Assembly: GCA_020634855.1 (NCBI GenBank)
Contig: JACKAU010000002.1
Coordinates: 496,001 to 560,000 of the forward strand
From: Anaerolineales bacterium
GTDB lineage: Bacteria > Chloroflexota > Anaerolineae > 4572-78 > J111
Length of the DNA: 64,000 nt
Reading direction: 5' to 3'
The translations under genes were made by a program, and so were the position numbers. How positions within the stretch are numbered: position 1 is the stretch's first letter; every line of letters starts with the position of its first letter. Positions 58,864-64,000 of the stretch are shown here, in pieces. Below the pieces are notes generated by a model. The model saw nothing but the letters and a program-made list of their open reading frames with translations. It did no database searches and had not been told where the DNA came from.

Positions 58864-60306
58864 ATGCAATCGATCGCCACGGTTTCAGATCAATCCGCCG
58901 GAATGCCGGTTCGTCGATCACACCCCTCCCTGTCCGAACTAAAAGACCGGGTCGAGCTATCGACCAATCTGATGGGTTTTGCGGCGATGCTGTTGAACCA
59001 ATCGATCAATATTGTCAAAGATTTTGAACTTTTCCAAAAAGATACCGACGAACCGGCCCAACCGTACATCTTTCGGGCCGAGTTGGTCAACCATCGCCAT
59101 CTAGAGCCAGACGAGCAGCGCTATTTGCGCGCTTCCGGTAAAGGGATGACCCCGGTGGAAGCCCAAATGGGCGCTTTAGGGGAGGGGGTCGAAAGTTACT
59201 CGGCCCTCTCCTGGTCCTATGATGAAATGGTGTACGCTCGTCGCAGCGAGCTTGACGGCGCGTCGCTTGATCCGGCCCAGTTAGGCTTGTACTTGCCGGA
59301 GCAGTACGCCGGCCTGCCCTACGCGCCGTACACCGAGCCAACGACGCTGGGCTGGATTCCGGCGCGTTCGCTGGTGACCAATCAAGAAATTTTTGTGCCG
59401 GCCCAAGCCGTTTTCTTGGCTTACAAACCGCAGCAAACCGAACCGCTGCTCGGCCCGCCGTCATCCAACGGCCTGGCCACCGGCCCAACTTTGCCGGACG
59501 CGGTTCTGCGTTCGGTTTGCGAAGTCATCGAACGCGATGCCTTTATGATTACCTGGCTTAATCGCCTACCGTGCCAACGGGTCGATCCGACCTTGCATCC
59601 CGATGCCAACATCGTCGGGTTGTGTCACGCCTACCGGCGGCGGCAGGTGGAGATAATGCTTTACCGTTTACCAACCGACCAGCCCTGCCACGTCTTTATG
59701 GCGCTGGCGCTACAACAGGGCGAGGCCACAGCCGGGCCGGCCGTGGCGGTTGGTCTGGGCGCCGATATGGACGCGCCCCGAGCCGCCCGGCAAGCGATTT
59801 TAGAAGCGGCTCAAAGCCGCGCCGGGCTGCTGCCTTACTGGCGCAAACTCGACGTTCGGCGGTACGTTGAGGCTTTGGTGGACCGGCCTTATTTAATCGC
59901 CGCCGGTCACGACCACGCGCTGCGCTACACCAGCCCGGCTGCCCTAACCGCCTTTGACTTTTTGCTGGCTTGCTCTCCATCGATGTTTGACTGGGAGGCT
60001 CAAACAACGGAGAGGCTCGCGGCTCCGGCCCAGGCCGGAGCCGCCCTCAAATTAGAAACGCTGGTCCGCAACTTGGCCGCTCAACAGCGCGATTTGATCT
60101 ATTTCAACCTGACCCCGCCTGACATGACCCAACTCAGGCTATTTTCGACCAGAGCCATTATGCCCGGCTTCCAACCGATCCACTTCGGCTACCAAGAGCG
60201 ACGACTGGCCATTGATCGGCTCTACCAATTACCGTACCAACTTGGGCTAACCCCTTCTCCCACCACCCCGTCCCAACTCAATCCCGATCCCCATCCGCTG
60301 GCCTGA
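58864..60306 (+). CDS. YcaO-domain protein, azoline-type cyclodehydratase-like
   Basis: 480 residues. YcaO signatures: EAQMGALGEGVESYSAL, PPSSNGLATGPTLPDAVLRSVCEVIERDAFMITWLNR (the ExxER-type ATP/Mg site), and APRAARQAILEAAQSR. The C-terminus ends NPDPHPLA, close to the PxPxP tail of azoline-forming YcaO enzymes. Known enzymes of this kind phosphorylate the peptide backbone and close Cys/Ser/Thr side chains to azolines, usually with an E1-like partner. No E1-like or dehydrogenase gene is seen here; the next protein is unknown. Substrate may be encoded beyond the window, or at the KVKT loci. Confidence 0.92.
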   Translation: MQSIATVSDQSAGMPVRRSHPSLSELKDRVELSTNLMGFAAMLLNQSINIVKDFELFQKDTDEPAQPYIFRAELVNHRHLEPDEQRYLRASGKGMTPVEAQMGALGEGVESYSALSWSYDEMVYARRSELDGASLDPAQLGLYLPEQYAGLPYAPYTEPTTLGWIPARSLVTNQEIFVPAQAVFLAYKPQQTEPLLGPPSSNGLATGPTLPDAVLRSVCEVIERDAFMITWLNRLPCQRVDPTLHPDANIVGLCHAYRRRQVEIMLYRLPTDQPCHVFMALALQQGEATAGPAVAVGLGADMDAPRAARQAILEAAQSRAGLLPYWRKLDVRRYVEALVDRPYLIAAGHDHALRYTSPAALTAFDFLLACSPSMFDWEAQTTERLAAPAQAGAALKLETLVRNLAAQQRDLIYFNLTPPDMTQLRLFSTRAIMPGFQPIHFGYQERRLAIDRLYQLPYQLGLTPSPTTPSQLNPDPHPLA

Positions 60307-60334
60307 GCCATACCCTGCCTTTGGAGAGGAATCG

Positions 60335-61627
60335 ATGCCATTGACCCAATTCTCCGCGCCCGGCCGGCTGGCCGATTTCAGCCCGCCGCAGGCCGGCGCT
60401 TGGAGCGCCATCATTCAATCGTGGATCAATATTTCGATTGAGTTTTTGAAATACCAATACGGTGAGCCGGTCTACTTCTTCAACGAGATTGCCGCCGCCA
60501 ATCCGGCCCTCGACACGGCTCCGGTGGAAGATATCTTTTGGGACGGCTTTCCCCGCAGCCTGCATCTCCGCTTTGATGAGCAGCGCGCCCTTCAAGAAGC
60601 CGACCAGCCTCAAAGCCTGGCCGCCTATTACGCCGAGCGCGACCGCCTGCTAATCGAATATCCGACCGGCGCGTCCCCCCGCCTGATCGATTTCCATTAC
60701 CGCAACCAGGATGAATATTTAGAGTGGTTTGTCACCCGCCACCCTCAAACCGGCGCGATGGAAGCGATCACCTTTACCTGCGAAGCGCCGGAGTACTGGC
60801 GCTTCATCGGCAACGGCTCCGGCGATTTCTTTTCACGCGAAACGCTGCCCACCGACCGCGTTGGCCCTGATCCGACCAAACTGTTACAGTTGTACCAAAC
60901 CCTGGTCAGCCCCCAGGTCCGGCTGGAGGATTTGCTGTTTCGCTATCCGGTCATTTTGTTTGATCGCACCGCGCCCCAGGACCGCGACCCGGTGATTGAG
61001 TTTTGGCCGGCCGGTTCATACAATCCCTACAATAAATGGAACACCAGCCACGGCCTGGCTCATCTGACCCATCCGGCCAACACCCTCAAAGCGCAGGTGC
61101 AGTTAGCGGCCAAAGCCACGATTTTGCGCCAGGACCTCGATGGCAGCCTGATCAAAAACGACGCCATCAAACTCATCTGCTGCTCCGGCAACGGTCAGCC
61201 CAACCGCGCCAGCGATCCGACCATCGGCGAGCGGATTAATAACATCGTCCGCCAGGGCATCGCCGTGACGGTACCCGATCCGGTGGGGCTGTACATTTAT
61301 CATTTGGATACCAACGGCATCGAAGGCCCCCACGGCGAACGGGTTGACGACTGCTGGCATATTATCCGCGGCCAAGAGGGAATGATCCTCCGGGCCGAAT
61401 TCCGTACGCCGCCCGGCCATCCCTTCCGCCTGGAAGACATTCGGGTCGATGCCGAACCGCTGCGGCACGGCGGCCAACTCGCCGCCAAAATCAAAATGTT
61501 CCTGCAAGGCAAAGGCTTCGACTTCGGCCAGCCGCCGCCCCGTCCCCATTTCTGCTCCCACCGCTGCTGCGCCGACCAGGAGAATTTTGATTTGAAAAAG
61601 GTAGTGGCTATCGGCCAATCGTTGTAA
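60335..61627 (+). CDS. unknown 430-residue protein of the YcaO/DyP cluster
   Basis: ATG 60335 after TTGGAGAGGAATCG, 28 bp beyond the YcaO gene. A soluble protein without recognised domain. Distinctive segments are GAWSAIIQSWINISIEFLKYQYGEP, FTCEAPEYWRFIGNG, WPAGSYNPYNKWNTSHGLAHLTHPANTLKAQVQL, KLICCSGNGQPNRASDPTIGERIN, and HGERVDDCWHIIRGQEGMILRAEF. The end has a CSHRCC motif. The several conserved-looking His, Cys and Trp residues suggest a metal or radical enzyme, but this is only an impression. Position between YcaO and a DyP peroxidase implies joint function. Confidence 0.8.
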   Translation: MPLTQFSAPGRLADFSPPQAGAWSAIIQSWINISIEFLKYQYGEPVYFFNEIAAANPALDTAPVEDIFWDGFPRSLHLRFDEQRALQEADQPQSLAAYYAERDRLLIEYPTGASPRLIDFHYRNQDEYLEWFVTRHPQTGAMEAITFTCEAPEYWRFIGNGSGDFFSRETLPTDRVGPDPTKLLQLYQTLVSPQVRLEDLLFRYPVILFDRTAPQDRDPVIEFWPAGSYNPYNKWNTSHGLAHLTHPANTLKAQVQLAAKATILRQDLDGSLIKNDAIKLICCSGNGQPNRASDPTIGERINNIVRQGIAVTVPDPVGLYIYHLDTNGIEGPHGERVDDCWHIIRGQEGMILRAEFRTPPGHPFRLEDIRVDAEPLRHGGQLAAKIKMFLQGKGFDFGQPPPRPHFCSHRCCADQENFDLKKVVAIGQSL

Positions 61628-61751
61628 GGAACATTTGGGCCGATGGTTAAGGCTATCCAGCCGTAACCTGATATTAACCAGACTTATGAACGTTAATGAA
61701 TTAATCGGGTATCTTTCGTCGGCCAGCCTGACTTTAGGCGTGTCGGCTGAT

Positions 61752-61818
61752 GCCCCCCTAACCCCCCAGCGGGGGGAATTTTATGCTCCCCCCTTTGGGG
61801 GGTTGGGGGGGTGCCGGG
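61752..61818. repeat. C6/G6 imperfect palindrome before the DyP gene
   Basis: CCCCCCTAACCCCCCAG at one end pairs with TTTGGGGGGTTGGGGGGG at the other, with an inner GGGGGG/CCCCCC pair. It breaks a short open frame (61686-61880) that is therefore not called. The rest of the roughly 330-bp gap is featureless. Confidence 0.7.
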
Positions 61819-61961
61819 TTGCCCGTTTATTTTCTAAACTTTCATTAGTCTGCGCCCGTTCCGAATTACCGCCGGATTAATATCCGGTCAATACCGGCGG
61901 CAAATACATATCTGTCGCGATCGAAATTACCATTTACCATTTACCAATTTCCCTATATATA

Positions 61962-64000
61962 ATGAACGAACCCATCCTAGAAGCCAATGACATTCAGGGC
62001 AACATCGCCCCCGGATTTAGCAAACCGCACCAACGGTTTATCAGCCTCAAAATCCATGAGGCCGAAGCCGGGCGGGCGCTGTTGAAAGCGTTGCTGCCCG
62101 GCCTGACCTCGATGGCCGAGGTGTACGATTACCTCCAGCAGCGGAAGGATTATTTGGTGCGGGGTGAAACGCCGCCCGTTGATGACCAGACCGTTTGGCT
62201 CAATCTGGCGCTGAGCGCCGGTGGGCTGCGCCGGTTCAACCGGCCGGAGATCGAGGCGCTCGACGCCTCGTTTGCCAAGGGGATGGCTGCGCTGTCTAGC
62301 GCGCTGGGCGATCCCTCCCAGGCCGACCATCCCGGCCATAAGGGCCGCTGGCTGGTGGGCGGCCCGGACAACGAGGCCGACCTGCTCATCATCATCGGTG
62401 CGGACACGCCCAACCGGCTGGCCGAGCAGCAAGCCTGGCTGGAGGAGATGATCGATGCCGCCCCCGGCCTGACGCTGATCCACATCGATACCGGCCAGCG
62501 CCTGCCGGGCGATAAAGAGCATTTTGGCTTCAAAGACGGCATCTCCCAACCCGGCCTGCGTGGATTGGCTCCGACCGATCCGCCGGAGCCGTTGACCACG
62601 CGCTATCTTGTGGCTCAACCGGCCGCCGGCCCGGAGTTCGCCAAACCCGGCCAACCACTCATCTGGCCCGGCCAGTTTATTTTGGGCTATCCGCCCCAAT
62701 CCCGGACCCATTACCGCGAGCCGCTGCCCACGCCGGCTAACCTGCCGCCCTTGGCCCGCAACGGCTCGTTTTTGGTCTATCGCCGGCTGCGGCAGGATGT
62801 GGCTAAATTTAGGGCTGCCACCCAGGCCATCGCCGAGCGGTTGCAGGCCGACCCCGATTTTGCCCACTACGATCAAGCCCGGGTGGAGGCCGCGTTTGTG
62901 GGCCGCTGGCCTAGCGGCGCGCCGCTGGTTCGTTCGCCGGAGCAGGATGACGCCGCCCTGGGCGCAGATCGCTTTGCCAACAATCACTTCGCCTTTAGCG
63001 ATCCGGTCGATGATATGGCCTTGGTCGATAACGCGCCGGTCAGCGGCGCGCCGCAGGGCGATTACTGGGGCCTGGCCTGTCCCCGCTTCGCTCACATTCG
63101 CCAGGTCAATCCCCGCGACCTATCGACCGACCAGGGGCCGGCCGCTCAAACCCTGAGGTGCAGCATCCTGCGGCGGGGCATTCCTTTTGGGCCGCTCTAC
63201 AACCCGGCCGAACCGCCCGACAGCCCGACTAACCAGACCGAGCGCGGCCTGATTTTTATCGCCTACCAGGCGTCCATCAAAGATCAATTTGAGGTGCTGC
63301 ATAATCGCTGGATCAACAGCGAAGCCGGCCCGGAAGATGCCGGGCTCGATATGTTGGTCGGGCAGAATCACCGGCCCCATCAGCCGGCCATGTTTCGCCT
63401 GCGCACGGCGGCGGTCACGGCCAAAGATTTTGACGTTGACGATATTAATTGGATTATCCCGACCGGCGGCGGCTATTTCTTTACCCCGTCGATTTCGGCC
63501 GTGGCGTTGTTGGCCGGCAACCCCGGCCCGGCGGCGGCAGAAAGTGAGTCATCGATGCAATACCAAAAAATTGCGCCCACTCTTTTAGCCGTTTATGAAG
63601 ACTTTCGCACCCAGCAGCGAGCCGGGCTGGCCAAACACATGCCCGGTCTGACCGTGGTGGCCCCGGAAGACAGCCCCAAACCGGCCCGGATTGTGGTTTT
63701 CATCACCTGCGATGAAACGGCCACGTTCGATCATCTGCTGCGCCACGGCATCGAGGTCAACCAGACCACCGGGCAGCGCCGGACGGCCATCTTGCCCATC
63801 GACAAGCTCGATATTCTGGCGGACGAGCCGGCCGTGCAGCGCATTGCCCCCTCCAACCGGCTGAAACCGATGCTGGACGCGGCGGTGGAGCGGATTCATC
63901 TGCCGCAATTTAGAAGCCGCACCGGCTTAACCGGTAAAGGCGTCATCATCGGCATGATCGACAGCGGTATCGACACCGGCCATCCGGCCTTTGCCGGGCG
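61962..64000 (+). CDS. DyP-type peroxidase fused to a subtilisin-like protease (3' end outside window)
   Basis: The frame from ATG 61962 has no stop to the window end (679 codons seen). Residues about 1-525 are a DyP heme peroxidase: EANDIQGNIAPGFSKPHQRF start, GFKDGISQPG (the GxxDG motif), CPRFAHIRQVNPRD with proximal His378 and Arg385, then ILRRGIPFGP and LIFIAYQASIKDQFE. No Tat signal precedes it. Residues about 532-650 resemble a subtilase prodomain (ITCDETATFDHLLRHGIEV, LPIDKLDILADEPAVQRI). KGVIIGMIDSGIDTGHPAF holds the catalytic Asp (residue 667) of an S8 protease. The join (GPAAAESESSMQYQ) is in frame with no ribosome-binding site at the internal ATG 63555. Confidence 0.88.
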   Translation, partial: MNEPILEANDIQGNIAPGFSKPHQRFISLKIHEAEAGRALLKALLPGLTSMAEVYDYLQQRKDYLVRGETPPVDDQTVWLNLALSAGGLRRFNRPEIEALDASFAKGMAALSSALGDPSQADHPGHKGRWLVGGPDNEADLLIIIGADTPNRLAEQQAWLEEMIDAAPGLTLIHIDTGQRLPGDKEHFGFKDGISQPGLRGLAPTDPPEPLTTRYLVAQPAAGPEFAKPGQPLIWPGQFILGYPPQSRTHYREPLPTPANLPPLARNGSFLVYRRLRQDVAKFRAATQAIAERLQADPDFAHYDQARVEAAFVGRWPSGAPLVRSPEQDDAALGADRFANNHFAFSDPVDDMALVDNAPVSGAPQGDYWGLACPRFAHIRQVNPRDLSTDQGPAAQTLRCSILRRGIPFGPLYNPAEPPDSPTNQTERGLIFIAYQASIKDQFEVLHNRWINSEAGPEDAGLDMLVGQNHRPHQPAMFRLRTAAVTAKDFDVDDINWIIPTGGGYFFTPSISAVALLAGNPGPAAAESESSMQYQKIAPTLLAVYEDFRTQQRAGLAKHMPGLTVVAPEDSPKPARIVVFITCDETATFDHLLRHGIEVNQTTGQRRTAILPIDKLDILADEPAVQRIAPSNRLKPMLDAAVERIHLPQFRSRTGLTGKGVIIGMIDSGIDTGHPAFAG

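Noticed and set aside
61686..61880. Short open frame before the DyP gene, considered as a precursor peptide for the YcaO cluster
   Set aside because: It crosses the C6/G6 palindrome, no ribosome-binding site fits, and the core has no coherent composition.
61977..63095. Long minus-strand open frame (372 codons) opposite the DyP gene
   Set aside because: The plus strand encodes an unmistakable DyP peroxidase here; the antisense frame is a GC-rich shadow without family resemblance or ribosome-binding site.

Overview
The window looks like a chromosomal segment of a Chloroflexota bacterium, probably Anaerolineae-like. This is inference from gene content: NarL/LuxR two-component pairs, a SARP regulator with an NB-ARC ATPase, Thr/Pro-rich linkers of the TATPTNTPVPP type, pentapeptide-repeat proteins, secreted subtilases and many small palindromic repeats. 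No rRNA, tRNA, CRISPR array or phage module was seen.

Layout. 0-8.2 kb: response regulators, a GlsB-like membrane protein, a membrane-anchored subtilase, a YihY-type membrane protein and an alpha/beta hydrolase. 8.2-10.2 kb: repeats and a secreted beta-helix protein. 10.5-20.3 kb: a peptide-export island made of a SARP regulator, a short membrane adaptor, a C39-peptidase ABC exporter, a minus-strand operon of very small peptides, and a second ABC protein. 20.5-25.6 kb: SPFH protein, two pentapeptide-repeat proteins, a solute-binding lipoprotein and two more small peptides. 25.9-30.3 kb: a TPR/PAS/GAF histidine kinase with its LuxR-type regulator. 31.3-35.9 kb: a secreted repeat protein broken by many frameshifts. 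36.3-39.3 kb: small regulators, unknown proteins and a CPBP protease. 39.3-47.9 kb: three tandem secreted S33-type hydrolases (two with LysM, one with a META domain) and a LysM stub, interleaved with a MITE-like repeat. 48-50.6 kb: kinase, methyltransferase, MBL hydrolase. 50.6-51.75 kb: a third small-peptide locus. 51.9-57.5 kb: housekeeping genes, including a convergent cystathionine beta-synthase and gamma-lyase/synthase pair. 57.8-64 kb: a Crp/Fnr regulator, a coiled-coil protein, a YcaO cyclodehydratase, an unknown 430-residue protein, and a DyP-type peroxidase fused in frame to a subtilase that runs off the window.

Main discovery. Small peptides at three loci (about 16.0-17.1, 25.2-25.6 and 50.8-51.7 kb) share an N-terminal block close to LKVKT-x-x-KAG followed by unrelated or Cys-rich cores. 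One has a glutaredoxin-like core, one starts with TTG, and two copies are decayed. The block has the short leader ending in a small-residue pair that a C39 exporter could cut, and such an exporter is encoded beside the first locus. Five promoters share an 11-bp direct repeat of GTCAC-type heptamers placed 9-10 nt upstream of a -10 hexamer, which is the architecture of SARP binding sites. They lie before the exporter genes, both flanks of the peptide operon, the third peptide locus, and an isolated 20-codon ORF. Together these suggest an undescribed SARP-controlled peptide maturation and export regulon. A separate YcaO locus with the DyP-subtilase fusion may be a second modified-peptide system.

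Caution. Several frame breaks (37.27 kb, 48.95 kb and many in 31.3-35.9 kb) could be assembly indels rather than biology.
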